Assembly (NCBI GenBank): GCA_900547475.1
Contig: URGW01000035.1
Coordinates: forward strand, 1 to 44,079
Direction: 5' to 3'
Source of the DNA: an uncultured Clostridium sp.
GTDB taxonomy: Bacteria; Bacillota; Clostridia; Clostridiales; Clostridiaceae
Length of the DNA: 44,079 bases
The notes under the pieces were generated by a model. The model was given only the letters and a program-made list of their open reading frames with translations. It ran no database searches and had not been told where the DNA came from. Positions 31,755 through 41,253 of the stretch are shown in pieces (positions within the stretch are counted from its first letter, which is position 1; the number at the start of each line of letters is the position of its first letter). The position numbers and the translations under genes are program-made.

Positions 31755-33236
31755 CTATATATTTATTACTCGTCTTATATTAATATTTTCTTCAAATATC
31801 TTAGCCAACTCATCATACTGCTTTAATTTATAAACTCTATAATCCAACAATTCTTTTTCTATAATATTCAAACCTTTATTTACTCTAATATCATTAATAA
31901 AATTCAATAAAAATTCTTTCTCATCAAATATCCCATGTAAATAAGTTCCTAAAACATTCTTTTCTTTATTATAAACACCTAGAGCTTCATCATTTTCACC
32001 TTTTATGAAAATTGAGCTTTCATCTTTAACCTTTGTAATACCATTATGAATCTCATATCCCTTAACCTTAACTCCAATACAAGATTTAAATATATTACAA
32101 GCATTTTTAATAATTCCACTAACTTGTTTTGTTCTTTTTTCCTCATTAAATATAGTTTCTATATCAAGAAAATCAAATCCTTTTTCTGAAGTAACTTCTC
32201 CTTCAATACCTTTTAAATCATTTATACTTTTACCAAGCATTTGATATCCACCACAAATTCCAAATATAATTGTACCCTCTTTTTCTAGCTCTTTTACTCT
32301 ATCAAAAATTCCGTTTTCTTTTATAAATCTTAAATCATTTATAGTATTTTTAGTTCCTGGTATTATTATTAAATCTGGTTTATTTATATCTTCAACATTA
32401 TTTACATATCTTACAGTAACATCATTCAATCTTTCTAAATTATTAAAGTCAGTAAAATTAGACATATGTGGTAATCTTATTATTGCTATATCTAATCCTG
32501 TTATATCTTTATTTTTTATTCTTTCAGTTACACTATCCTCATCTTCTATATCTAATTCAAAATAAGGCAATACACCAAGGACTGGTACTTTTATAATATC
32601 TTCTAATTGTTTCATTGCATCTTTAAAATAATCTACATTACCTCTAAATTTATTTATAATAACACCTTTTACTCTAGCTCTTTCATCATCACTTAAAAGC
32701 ATTAAAGTTCCTAAAACTGATGCAAATACCCCACCCCTATCTATATCTGCAACTAATATTACATCTGCATCTGCTGCTTTTGCCATTGACATATTTGCTA
32801 TATCGGTTTCCCTTAAATTAATTTCAGCACAACTACCTGAACCTTCTAATATCATAATTTCGTAATCTTTTGAAAAATTATCAAAAGTATCTTTAACAAT
32901 TTTCTTTAGTTCCTTATTCAACTCTTTATATTTATAAGCATCCATAGTACAATGAACTTTTCCATTAACAATAACTTGAGTTTTATTATTTCCACTAGGT
33001 TTTAATAATATAGGATTCATATATGCAATAGGCTTTAACTCACAAGCCTCTGCTTGTACAACTTGTGCTCTTCCCATTTCTAACCCCTCTTCAGTTACAT
33101 AAGAATTTAATGATATATTTAATGCTTTAAATGGTGCTACCTTAAAACCTTTATTTTTAAAATACCTACATAATGCTGTTGCTACTGTACTTTTACCTAC
33201 ACCTGAAGCTGTTCCTAAAACCATTATCTTATTCAT
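31755..33236 (-). CDS. cobQ: Cobyric acid synthase CobQ/CbiP
   Basis: A 493-aa amidotransferase with an N-terminal ATP-binding domain (GTASGVGKST, LEGSGSCAEINLR, ADIDRGGVFAS) and a C-terminal class I glutaminase domain with the nucleophile Cys in FGICGGYQMLG and a late His in GTYLHGIFD. It amidates adenosylcobyrinic diamide to cobyric acid. I start at the ATG at 33236, eight bases after AAGGA, rather than at a GTG two codons earlier. It overlaps the PP-loop ATPase stop by 8 bp. Confidence 0.96.
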   Translation of the reverse strand: MNKIMVLGTASGVGKSTVATALCRYFKNKGFKVAPFKALNISLNSYVTEEGLEMGRAQVVQAEACELKPIAYMNPILLKPSGNNKTQVIVNGKVHCTMDAYKYKELNKELKKIVKDTFDNFSKDYEIMILEGSGSCAEINLRETDIANMSMAKAADADVILVADIDRGGVFASVLGTLMLLSDDERARVKGVIINKFRGNVDYFKDAMKQLEDIIKVPVLGVLPYFELDIEDEDSVTERIKNKDITGLDIAIIRLPHMSNFTDFNNLERLNDVTVRYVNNVEDINKPDLIIIPGTKNTINDLRFIKENGIFDRVKELEKEGTIIFGICGGYQMLGKSINDLKGIEGEVTSEKGFDFLDIETIFNEEKRTKQVSGIIKNACNIFKSCIGVKVKGYEIHNGITKVKDESSIFIKGENDEALGVYNKEKNVLGTYLHGIFDEKEFLLNFINDIRVNKGLNIIEKELLDYRVYKLKQYDELAKIFEENINIRRVINI

Positions 33237-33891
33237 TTTCACTTTCCTTTACATCTAAGAAACCATGAGTTTCATTTTTAATAATATTCAAATGCTGAAA
33301 TTTAATTGGATATTTAAATATTGGACCATCATATACAAATGTGTGATACTCACCATTTTCTCCACAAGCATCTGAACCTGTTTCTTTTATATCTTTAACT
33401 ACTTCTCTTGTTAAAACTCTTCCTAAGAAATCTTCTCCAATACATTCAAGCTTTACATTTTTTATTATTGTTTTAAATCCACTATCTATAAATTCATAAA
33501 CTAGCTCTTCTCTATCTTCTTGCCATAAAGGAAAATTTGCTTCTATTCCTGCTTCATTACATCTTGCAGTACACCATTCTCTATGTGGTTCTAAATCTAT
33601 ATCTCCAAATACACATGAATCAATTCCTAATGTATCTTTTGCCTTAATTAATGCTTCAGTAAATTTACTTTCGTAGTCATTACCTTTAGTTTCTACTAAT
33701 ATTAAAGGTATATCTAATGATTTAGATACTTTTTTTATTAAATTTTCAGGAATTCCGTGAAACCAAGATCTATTTTCTTCTTTATTTACTGTTACAAGTA
33801 AAGCTACTGGAGTATTACCACTCTTTATCATTCTATATAATGCTAAAGTACTATCTTTTCCACAACTATATGACATTATAAACTTCTTCAT
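33229..33891 (-). CDS. PP-loop ATP pyrophosphatase (Dph6/DUF71-like) in the B12 operon
   Basis: A 220-aa protein with the PP-loop SCGKDSTLALYR near the start and the conserved GDIDLEPHREWCTARCNEAGI and CGENGEYHTFVYDGP blocks of the diphthine-ammonia ligase/MJ0570 family. Such enzymes adenylate an acid before amidation. In bacteria the substrate is unknown, and diphthamide is absent. Its position between btuD and cobQ suggests a role in corrinoid metabolism, perhaps an amidation, but this is inference. Confidence 0.8.
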   Translation of the reverse strand: MKKFIMSYSCGKDSTLALYRMIKSGNTPVALLVTVNKEENRSWFHGIPENLIKKVSKSLDIPLILVETKGNDYESKFTEALIKAKDTLGIDSCVFGDIDLEPHREWCTARCNEAGIEANFPLWQEDREELVYEFIDSGFKTIIKNVKLECIGEDFLGRVLTREVVKDIKETGSDACGENGEYHTFVYDGPIFKYPIKFQHLNIIKNETHGFLDVKESENE

Positions 33892-33924
33892 CTAATACCA
33901 CCCCTTATTAATATTATAAAATAA

Positions 33925-34680
33925 CTATTTCCACTTTTCTAAAGCATCAATCATAAATCCTTTTATATCTACTCCATAAACTTCTTTCAATATTTCTCTA
34001 TTCAATACTTCTTTAGGAGTTCCTGAGCTAATAATTTTACCATTATTCATCATTACTACTTTTTCACCAAAAGTTTGAACTAAGTTTAAATCATGTAATA
34101 CAGCAACAACAATTTTATTATTTTCTTTAGTCCATTTATTTAGATAATCTAATATTTCTATTTGATATTTTAAATCTAAGTGATTTGTAGGTTCATCTAA
34201 AAGAATTACATATGGATCCTGTGCAAATGCCCTAGCTAAATAAACTCTTTGTAATTGTCCTCCTGATAATTCACTTATTAATTTATCTTTAATATCTATT
34301 AACCCTACATTAGTTATACTTTTGATAATTATTTCATCATCTTCTTTGTTTATTCTTGAAAATACTCCTTTTAAATGTGCATATCTACCTAAAGCTACTG
34401 TTTCATAAACTGTATATGGAAAATATATATTACTAGCTTGAGTCATTAATGCAACATTCTTTGCTAAATCTTTTCTATTTAATTTACTAATTTCCTTTGA
34501 ATCAAGCTTTATATTACCCTTATATTCTAATAAATTAGCAATTGATTTTAAAAGAGTGCTTTTACCACATCCATTAGGTCCAACTATACAAAGATTATTT
34601 CCACGTTCAACACTAAAACTTACACCTTTTACAATTTCCTTATTATCATAGCCACATCTAACTTCCTTTATTTCTAGCAT
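33925..34680 (-). CDS. btuD: Cobalamin/corrinoid ABC transporter ATP-binding protein
   Basis: A 251-aa ATPase of the FecE/BtuD type: Walker A GPNGCGKST, signature LSGGQLQRV, Walker B VILLDEPTNHLD, H-loop in AVLHDLNL. It follows the permease gene by 11 bp. The sequence alone resembles siderophore transporters; the cobalamin riboswitch upstream and cobQ downstream assign it to corrinoid uptake. Confidence 0.92.
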   Translation of the reverse strand: MLEIKEVRCGYDNKEIVKGVSFSVERGNNLCIVGPNGCGKSTLLKSIANLLEYKGNIKLDSKEISKLNRKDLAKNVALMTQASNIYFPYTVYETVALGRYAHLKGVFSRINKEDDEIIIKSITNVGLIDIKDKLISELSGGQLQRVYLARAFAQDPYVILLDEPTNHLDLKYQIEILDYLNKWTKENNKIVVAVLHDLNLVQTFGEKVVMMNNGKIISSGTPKEVLNREILKEVYGVDIKGFMIDALEKWK

Positions 34681-34691
34681 TAAAACATCTC

Positions 34692-35723
34692 CTACTTTGA
34701 CTTTTTAAAATATATATAAGCAAAAAATGGTCCACCAATTAATGCCGTTATTGCTCCAACAGGTAATTCTGATGGTGCTACTATTGTTCTTGATATTAAA
34801 TCAGTAATTATCATCATACAACCACCTAATACTACTGACATTGGTATAACATAAGCATGCTTCGATCCAAATATTTTCCTAACAACATGTGGAGCAATTA
34901 AATCTATAAATCCTATAGTTCCACTAAGAGCAACAGCACTTCCTGTAAGCACTGCTACAAATAAAAATAATCTTCTTTTAACCTTATTTGTATCTACTCC
35001 AATAGCTTTTGCTTGATCTTCTCCAAAAGTTAATACATCCATTTCTTTAAAATAAAAAGATATACCTAAAATACCTATAACAAAGAATGGTAAACCTGCT
35101 TTTACATAACTCCACCCTCTCATGGAAAATGATCCCATTGACCACATAGTTATACTTTGCATTTTATCTGAAGCTAAAGCTGAAATAGTAGTTAATGTTG
35201 CACTAAAAAATAGTGATAATACCATACCTGCTAGTATTATTGTTGTATTAGAGAATCCCTTATCAACTTTTTGAGAAAACTTCAATACTATTATCATAGT
35301 AACTAAACTACAAGTAAATCCAACTACTGGCATAGTTAATCTTCCTAAAAACGGAATTGATGCTCCTGTTACAATGATGATTCCTACACCTAATGATGCA
35401 CCAGAAGATAATCCTAATGTATATGGTGATGCTAATTGATTTTTTAAAACTGATTGTACTATAGCACCACTAGCTGCAAGAGATCCACCAACCATAAATG
35501 CAAGCAAAACTCTTGGTAATCTTAAATTCCATATAATAGTCACTTGCTTTGGATCAATTCCATCTAATAGTGGGACACTAAAAAACCTATTAGCTAAAAT
35601 AGAAAAAGTATCAAATATGCTAATATTGGAACTCCCACTGGAAGTTCCAATATATATAGCTAATAATACCAATGGAATTGATAGTATTAATAATATTTTA
35701 TTTTTAGAAGTCTGTATATTCAT
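34692..35723 (-). CDS. btuC: Cobalamin/corrinoid ABC transporter permease
   Basis: A 343-aa FecCD/BtuC-family permease with about ten membrane segments, the LPRVLLAFMVGGSLAASGAIVQ and LASPYTLGLSSGA blocks, GFIDLIAPHVVRKIFG, and the terminal LPVGAITALIGGPFFAYIYFKK. The start codon overlaps the binding-protein gene by 20 bp and has no clear Shine-Dalgarno sequence, so coupled translation is likely. Confidence 0.92.
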   Translation of the reverse strand: MNIQTSKNKILLILSIPLVLLAIYIGTSSGSSNISIFDTFSILANRFFSVPLLDGIDPKQVTIIWNLRLPRVLLAFMVGGSLAASGAIVQSVLKNQLASPYTLGLSSGASLGVGIIIVTGASIPFLGRLTMPVVGFTCSLVTMIIVLKFSQKVDKGFSNTTIILAGMVLSLFFSATLTTISALASDKMQSITMWSMGSFSMRGWSYVKAGLPFFVIGILGISFYFKEMDVLTFGEDQAKAIGVDTNKVKRRLFLFVAVLTGSAVALSGTIGFIDLIAPHVVRKIFGSKHAYVIPMSVVLGGCMMIITDLISRTIVAPSELPVGAITALIGGPFFAYIYFKKSK

Positions 35724-36633
35724 TTGGATAAATAGCCTTAGCCATTTCTTTTAATGCTTTTATTATATTTTGTGATGCTCTTGAAGAAGAATTTTTATCT
35801 ATTTGATATACATGATAATTTTGTACAGCAGCTATTGTGTCCCATCCTTCTCTACTTTCTATATCTTCAACAGCAGTTAAACCTGCTTCATTTGTTCCTG
35901 GAGTATTTGCTAAAATAACATCTGGATTAGCATCTATAACAGCTTCTGGAGTTACTGTTATCCATGAATTTTCTTCACCAAATATATTAGTTGCTCCAAT
36001 AGTTTCTATCATTTCATTTAAGAATGTTTCATTTCCAAATGTGTAAAGCCCTGAACCTGCTCCGATTTCGAAATAAACATTTTTCTTATCTGTTATATTA
36101 TCACCTATAGATTTTATAGCTTCTACTTCTTCTTTCATTGAATTTATTAAATTTTTTCCTTCTTTTTCTGTATCAGTTAAGCTTGCAATAAATTCAATAT
36201 CTCCATATATTCCATCAATACTATAGCTACTTGGAATATAAGCAACTGGAATTCCTGCCTCTTTTATTAAAGCAAATGGATCTTCATCTCCTGATTTATT
36301 ATGTCCTGATGCAATAACAATATCAGGATTTAAAGCTATAATAGCTTCTGCATCTGGATTTCTAAAATCTATTTTAGGTAAATCTTCGCTTATTCCTTCA
36401 ACATCAGCTGAGTACTTATCTACAGCTACTAATTTATCAGCTAAACCTAAAGCTACTAATACCTCAGTATTAGATGGTGCAGTAGATATTATAGTATTTA
36501 CTTCCTTAGGAACATTAAATTCATTTCCTTCTCTATCTTGCATTGTTGTAGGTTTGCTTGAACATCCTACAAATATCATCATAGCCATTACAAAAGTAGC
36601 TATTAATGATAAAACTTTTTTTGTGTTTTGCAT
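35704..36633 (-). CDS. btuF: Cobalamin/corrinoid-binding lipoprotein BtuF-like
   Basis: A 309-aa periplasmic-binding-protein-like lipoprotein with lipobox Cys24 (FVGC), then the class III binding protein core (TIISTAPSNTEVLVALGLADKLV, ALNPDIVIASGH, NPDVILANTP). It is first gene after the cobalamin riboswitch and terminator, so expression should fall when B12 is plentiful. Confidence 0.92.
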   Translation of the reverse strand: MQNTKKVLSLIATFVMAMMIFVGCSSKPTTMQDREGNEFNVPKEVNTIISTAPSNTEVLVALGLADKLVAVDKYSADVEGISEDLPKIDFRNPDAEAIIALNPDIVIASGHNKSGDEDPFALIKEAGIPVAYIPSSYSIDGIYGDIEFIASLTDTEKEGKNLINSMKEEVEAIKSIGDNITDKKNVYFEIGAGSGLYTFGNETFLNEMIETIGATNIFGEENSWITVTPEAVIDANPDVILANTPGTNEAGLTAVEDIESREGWDTIAAVQNYHVYQIDKNSSSRASQNIIKALKEMAKAIYPNEYTDF

Positions 36634-36745
36634 TATTATTCCTCCTAAATTTATATCTTAGGGTAGTACTAATTTAGTTAGTAGTATAAAATTTAAACTT
36701 ATAATTATCTTTATACCAAATTCTTTAATAATTTTTATATCTAAC

Positions 36746-36779
36746 TAAAAAAGAGCACTTCATTTGTAAGAGCGCTCTA
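36746..36779 (-). terminator. Terminator in the btuF leader
   Basis: AGAGCGC and GTGCTCT pair across a 12-13 base loop, followed by TTTTTT on the minus strand. It is the likely expression platform of the cobalamin riboswitch, although it lies about 190 bases after the aptamer. Confidence 0.75.
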
Positions 36780-36967
36780 AAATACATAATAAATTTTGAT
36801 AATTTCCCGATTAATATCTCTTTTTAAATAAATGTTTAGAAAATAAACTTAACAATTTACCTTGTTAATATAAATTTCTAATATTTAAAATTTACATAAA
36901 TAAGCTATTAATGCTATTATCTCTTATTCGTATCTATTATCTCACCCTCAGAAGATAATATTTTTCT

Positions 36968-37130
36968 CATAGTAGGCAGGTCTCCCGGCTTAACTTCATC
37001 CTACTTTTCATACCTTCCCGCAATTATTATGCAGTGGCAAATTAAATGAATTTCGTCAGTTTTACGGTTACTGGGGTAGCTTAGGCTTCTAACCTAATTC
37101 CCTATTAAGATTATAAACACCTATTATGGT
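36968..37130 (-). ncRNA. Cobalamin riboswitch
   Basis: On the minus strand the element carries the B12 box GCCACTG, the AGCCGGGAGACCTGCCTA block near its 3' end, and the GGTTAGAAGCC-type stem near its 5' end, in the right order for the AdoCbl class. It lies between cobD and btuF, with a terminator before btuF. It should switch off the corrinoid importer, the PP-loop ATPase and cobQ when adenosylcobalamin is high. Confidence 0.95.
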
Positions 37131-37144
37131 TTAAATTCATACTG

Positions 37145-37173
37145 ATTATATATTTCTATATTTTATTTGTCAA
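37145..37173 (-). promoter_or_regulatory. Consensus sigma-A promoter of the riboswitch-btu operon
   Basis: TTGACA (37168-37173) and TATAAT (37145-37150) are exactly 17 bp apart on the minus strand. The -35 element lies within the last codons of cobD, and the predicted start is a few bases before the aptamer. Confidence 0.85.
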
Positions 37174-38236
37174 ACAAAATATTTTTTAATTCCCTAATTA
37201 ATTTATCATTTTCTTCCCTAGTTCGTACTGCTACTCTATAAAATTCATTATTTAGTCCAATATAGTTATCGCAACTTCTAAGTAATATTTTTCGTTTTAT
37301 AAGCTCACTTTTTAAATCTAAGTCTATTAATAATTTAAACATTATAAAATTTACACTAGGCTCAAAAACTTTTAGATTATTAATTTCTTTTAAAGCACTA
37401 TATAAATATTCTTTCTCATTTTTTACATATACTATACTTTCTTCAATATAATCTTTTTCCTTTAATCCTTGAATAATTGCCTCTGAGGCTATTACATTAA
37501 CACTCCAAGGTACTATAACCTTATTAATTTCATTTATTATTTCATTATTTGAACATAGTCCATATCCTATTCTTGCTCCAGGAATGGCAAAAAATTTAGT
37601 TAATGATTTTACAATTATAAGATTTTTATAATCCATTAGTAACTCATTACTTAAATACAGTTCATTTGGTTTAACAAAATCTAAAAAAGATTCATCTATC
37701 ACTACTATTGTATCGGTAATTAGTGCTTTATTTAGCACTTTTCTTATAAATTCTTTTGTAGTTAAACAACCTGTTGGATTGTTAGGATTACAAATAAAAA
37801 TTATATCTATATCATCTTTTATTTTATCAATAAATTCATAATCTAAATTAAAATCATTGGATTCCTTTAGTTTATAATATTCTATTTCACCATTAACACT
37901 TATAATCGCTTCTTCATATTCTGAAAAAGTTGGTGCTGGTAATAATGCTTTTTTAGGCTTTAAAGCTCGTACAATATTAAATATTACTTCTGCCGCACCA
38001 TTTCCTAATGTGATATTACTCATATCTATTTTTTCAAACTCTCCAATAGAGTTCTTTAAATCAAAATAAGTTATATCTGGGTATTTAACTACTTTATCAA
38101 TTGCATTTATCATAGCAGTTTTAACATTTTCATTTAATCCTATAGGATTTATATTAGCTGAAAAGTCTAATATTTCTTTTGAGTTCAATTTATATTTTCT
38201 TGCAATTTCCTCAGTATTTCCACCATGTACCGCCAA
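37163..38236 (-). CDS. cobD: L-threonine-O-3-phosphate decarboxylase CobD
   Basis: A 357-aa PLP enzyme of the aminotransferase fold, with HGGNTEEIARKY at the N terminus, DFSANINPIG, NPNNPTGCL and the PLP lysine region VKSLTKFFAIPGARIGYG. It produces (R)-1-aminopropan-2-ol phosphate for the nucleotide loop. I start at a TTG (38236) placed after AGGAGG. The longer frame begins at another TTG and reads through this ribosome binding site. It has no PduX-like kinase fusion. Confidence 0.93.
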   Translation of the reverse strand: MAVHGGNTEEIARKYKLNSKEILDFSANINPIGLNENVKTAMINAIDKVVKYPDITYFDLKNSIGEFEKIDMSNITLGNGAAEVIFNIVRALKPKKALLPAPTFSEYEEAIISVNGEIEYYKLKESNDFNLDYEFIDKIKDDIDIIFICNPNNPTGCLTTKEFIRKVLNKALITDTIVVIDESFLDFVKPNELYLSNELLMDYKNLIIVKSLTKFFAIPGARIGYGLCSNNEIINEINKVIVPWSVNVIASEAIIQGLKEKDYIEESIVYVKNEKEYLYSALKEINNLKVFEPSVNFIMFKLLIDLDLKSELIKRKILLRSCDNYIGLNNEFYRVAVRTREENDKLIRELKNILFDK

Positions 38237-38295
38237 AATATTTCCTCCTAAAAAATATATACTCAATCTTAACTCTAAATCTCCTTAAGATTGAG

Positions 38296-39243
38296 TTATA
38301 TAATCAAATTTATAATCCAATTAATAATTAACGCCATACAACATCCTAAAATAGCACTGCAATATAATATATTATTTGTTTTGTTTACTTTATAAATATC
38401 TATTTTTTCTATATCCTCACCTATAGTTGGCTTTTCTACAAGCTTTCCAAAATAATAATTTGCACCACCTAATTGAACATTTAATGCTCCTGCTACAGCG
38501 GCTTCCGGATGAGCACTATTGGGACTACTATGATTATTTTTATCTCTTTTATAAATTTTAAAACTATTTTTATAATCTAAACCTAAAACAAAAGATGCTA
38601 TAAATATAAAGTATCCACTTAATCTTGCTGGAATATAATTAAATACATCATCTAACTTTGCTGGAAAATATCCAAATTCAATATATTTATCATTTTTATA
38701 TCCAAACATTGAATCCATTGTATTTACTGCTTTATACAAGAAAGCTAATGGAGCTCCACCAATACCAACATAAAAAAGTGGAGCAATAACTCCATCTGAC
38801 ATATTTTCAGCTACTGTTTCTACAACAGCTTTTAATATGGCCTCTTTATCTAAGTTTTTGGTATCTCTTCCAACTATATATGATAACTGCTTCCTTGCTC
38901 CCTCAATATCATCCTGTATCACATATTTCACAACCTTTAAACCTTCAACTTTAAGGGCCTTTGTTGATATACAGAAATAGATCATTATAGCTGATAATAT
39001 TACTCCTAAAACATTATTAATTGCATATGCACCTTTTAATAAAAGATAATTAAATAAAAACACAATTAATACTACAGTTATCCAAGTTAATAACCCAGCC
39101 ATTTTTAATGATTTTTTTAATATTTTTCTAAAAAACTTTTCTGTTACTTTACATAAAGATCCTATTATTCTAATTGGATGAATTGGATTTTGAGGATCTC
39201 CAATTATTAAATCTAATAAAAAACCTAATATCGTTTCTATCAT
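38296..39243 (-). CDS. cbiB: Adenosylcobinamide-phosphate synthase CbiB
   Basis: A 315-aa integral membrane protein with the CbiB hallmarks: DLIIGDPQNPIHPIRIIG at the N terminus, VGRDTKNLDKEAILKAVVETVAENMSDGVIAPLFY, and NSAHPEAAVAGALNVQLGG. It joins adenosylcobyric acid to aminopropanol phosphate made by CobD. An AAAGG site precedes the ATG. Confidence 0.96.
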   Translation of the reverse strand: MIETILGFLLDLIIGDPQNPIHPIRIIGSLCKVTEKFFRKILKKSLKMAGLLTWITVVLIVFLFNYLLLKGAYAINNVLGVILSAIMIYFCISTKALKVEGLKVVKYVIQDDIEGARKQLSYIVGRDTKNLDKEAILKAVVETVAENMSDGVIAPLFYVGIGGAPLAFLYKAVNTMDSMFGYKNDKYIEFGYFPAKLDDVFNYIPARLSGYFIFIASFVLGLDYKNSFKIYKRDKNNHSSPNSAHPEAAVAGALNVQLGGANYYFGKLVEKPTIGEDIEKIDIYKVNKTNNILYCSAILGCCMALIINWIINLII

Positions 39244-39262
39244 TGTTCTAACCTTTCTATAA

Positions 39263-39865
39263 TTAAATATTATCTATATTTATAATTTCAAATCCCTTGT
39301 GCTTTTTCTCTAAGATTAAAGTATATCCTCTTCCACATGCTGGTTGATGCTCATAAAAATTTTTACTACAATCATAAAAAATTTCTAATATAGTTCCTAT
39401 TGTTCCTCCATGACAAACTAAAACTGCTGTACCTATACCTTCTTTATAACACTTCTCTATAAACTTATTAAATGCTTCTTTTATTCTTTTTCTATATTGA
39501 ATTTTACTTTCTCCATTAGGGCATGATACTTGTCCATCTTTATCAGTAATCCAATTAATATATTCTTTATTTTCTTTTAACATTTCATAGCTTTTCATTT
39601 CAAAATCACCAAAATCATATTCCCAAAACTCATTAATTTCATCATATACTTTTTTAGAATATAGAATTTCTAATGTCTCATTTGCTCTTTTTGCTCCACT
39701 AGAAAAAAATTTATTATATTCTGGATACTTTATTGAATTTTTAATATCATTTAATTCTTTTATTCCGTTTTCACTTAATGGTATATTACTTTTACCACAA
39801 TAAAGATGCTTTTCATTGGCTTCTGTTTTACCATGCCTTATTAAAGCTAACATCAACTTATTCAT
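39263..39865 (-). CDS. cobC: Alpha-ribazole phosphatase, histidine phosphatase family
   Basis: A 200-aa histidine phosphatase with the catalytic RHGKTEAN (His11) and the second histidine in VCHGGTIG. The family is broad, but its position before cbiB and cobD supports removal of phosphate from alpha-ribazole-P or cobalamin-P. It begins after a terminator, so it may have its own promoter in the 131-bp gap. Confidence 0.88.
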   Translation of the reverse strand: MNKLMLALIRHGKTEANEKHLYCGKSNIPLSENGIKELNDIKNSIKYPEYNKFFSSGAKRANETLEILYSKKVYDEINEFWEYDFGDFEMKSYEMLKENKEYINWITDKDGQVSCPNGESKIQYRKRIKEAFNKFIEKCYKEGIGTAVLVCHGGTIGTILEIFYDCSKNFYEHQPACGRGYTLILEKKHKGFEIINIDNI

Positions 39866-39942
39866 AATTTTATTTTCTCCTTATAGTTGTCTTCTACGAG
39901 AATATCACTTTTAAGGCTTTTATACAACTAACTTTTAAAAAA

Positions 39943-39972
39943 AGAAAAACCAACAAATAATATTGTTGATTA
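39943..39972 (-). terminator. Terminator between the short cobU-like gene and cobC
   Basis: CAACAA and TTGTTG pair with two flanking pairs, followed by TTTTTCTTT on the minus strand. It divides the cobalamin block into two transcripts or attenuates it. Confidence 0.65.
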
Positions 39973-39996
39973 AACATAGCTTTGTAAACTTATATA

Positions 39997-40374
39997 TTAA
40001 TCTTTAATTATTGTTGGTATACCACAAAAGATTCTATATACACATGAAGATTCTTTTGATAGATACTGAAGGCACCTTCCTGTTTCTTCTCTCCACATTC
40101 TATCCTCTTTTTTTAAAGGAACTATTCCACTTGAAATCTCATCAGCAATTATTATTTTATCTTTAAATAGATTTATATTTTCTTTTATATATTGTAATGA
40201 ATTTATCTCTTTTAATATATTGTTATATGTAAATTTATGAAGTCCACAAATAACTTTTTTAGAAAAATCAAATTCATTTACACCACAGTAAAATATATCA
40301 TCTTCACTAACATTGAACTGCTCTTTAACAAAATCTAGTTTTCCATTATATGCTCCACCAAAAACTAAAACCAT
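39997..40374 (-). CDS. Short CobU-like protein
   Basis: A 125-aa protein with an N-terminal GGAYNGK resembling the CobU P-loop but with Leu in place of the final Ser/Thr, and a C-terminal IIADEISSGIVPLKKEDRMWREETGRCLQYL...GIPTIIK that matches the end of canonical CobU. The middle part with the YVAT motif and the guanylylated histidine is missing. It is intact with a good AAAGGAG site, so it appears to be a maintained variant rather than a fresh deletion. It may complement the second CobU encoded at 41302. Confidence 0.75.
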   Translation of the reverse strand: MVLVFGGAYNGKLDFVKEQFNVSEDDIFYCGVNEFDFSKKVICGLHKFTYNNILKEINSLQYIKENINLFKDKIIIADEISSGIVPLKKEDRMWREETGRCLQYLSKESSCVYRIFCGIPTIIKD

Positions 40375-40441
40375 ATTTTTCTCCTTTAACCTAAAGTTCT
40401 TATATATGTTTATACTTATTGATTTTATATAATCTTAATAA

Positions 40442-41227
40442 TTATATAAAACTTAAAATTAAAATTCCAATAGTTTCTGCAATAACAAGTCCATATCCAG
40501 CACTATCTCCTGACATTCCATCAAACTCTTTAGCTGCTTTATTAACTAAAAAGGTGCTTATTAAAATCATTGCTAAACTTATTATTAGTCCATATAATCC
40601 GAAAATAAATACTAAAATTATACTTGCTAATGTCAAACATGATAGCAATATAACTCTATCTACTTTTCCAGTTCCTTGTTTAAAAAATGCTCCTAATGAG
40701 CTTCCTTTCATAGATTCTTTTGATAATAATAAATATCCCATTAAACTTCTTGAAATAATAGGTATTAAAATCAATCCAATAGCACTATTATTATTATTAT
40801 TGACAGAGTTACCTTGTATACTATTGCTTATAACAGTATAAAGCCCAGAAAAATTTACTATAAATAACATGACTACAGATATAACTGCAAAAGCTCCAGT
40901 ATGGGGATCCTTTAATATTCTCAACTTTTCTTCTTTATTTCTTCTAGATAATAGAGCATCACAAACATCCATATATCCATCTAAATGAAGCATTCCAGTT
41001 AATATAAATGGCGTTATTAATGTAATTGCAGTTGTTACCATTATACTTGCCCCTAATAAACTAAGTAGTCTAAAAGCTCCATACCAAATAAGCCCTACAA
41101 TTAATCCTATTACAGGATAAAACTTCATTATATTTTTTCCACCTTCATCATCCCATTGGTATCTTGGTAATGGAATAACAGTAAACATACTTATTGCCAT
41201 TAAAAATCCCTTAAAATATTTTTTCAT
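40442..41227 (-). CDS. cobS: Adenosylcobinamide-GDP ribazoletransferase CobS
   Basis: A 261-aa membrane protein with the CobS signatures FTVIPLPRYQWDDE, HLDGYMDVCDALLSRRNKEEKLRILKDPHTGAFA and DGMSGDSAGYGLVIAE. It joins AdoCbi-GDP to alpha-ribazole, the last assembly step. AAGGAGG precedes the ATG, and a striking GC-rich hairpin lies immediately upstream. Confidence 0.96.
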   Translation of the reverse strand: MKKYFKGFLMAISMFTVIPLPRYQWDDEGGKNIMKFYPVIGLIVGLIWYGAFRLLSLLGASIMVTTAITLITPFILTGMLHLDGYMDVCDALLSRRNKEEKLRILKDPHTGAFAVISVVMLFIVNFSGLYTVISNSIQGNSVNNNNNSAIGLILIPIISRSLMGYLLLSKESMKGSSLGAFFKQGTGKVDRVILLSCLTLASIILVFIFGLYGLIISLAMILISTFLVNKAAKEFDGMSGDSAGYGLVIAETIGILILSFI

Positions 41228-41253
41228 TTTTCCTCCTTACAATATGTGGGTGT

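Larger units (their letters stand above)
36634..37162 (-). other. Long leader of btuF
   Basis: This 529-bp gene-free region contains, in the direction of transcription, a consensus promoter, the cobalamin aptamer, about 190 bp of AU-rich linker with repeated GAGATAATAG units that can pair with ATTATCT, a terminator at 36746-36779, and then the btuF ribosome binding site. Confidence 0.8.

Noticed and set aside
40419..40841. Plus-strand 140-codon ORF overlapping cobS
   Set aside because: Antisense to CobS membrane segments; no start signals.
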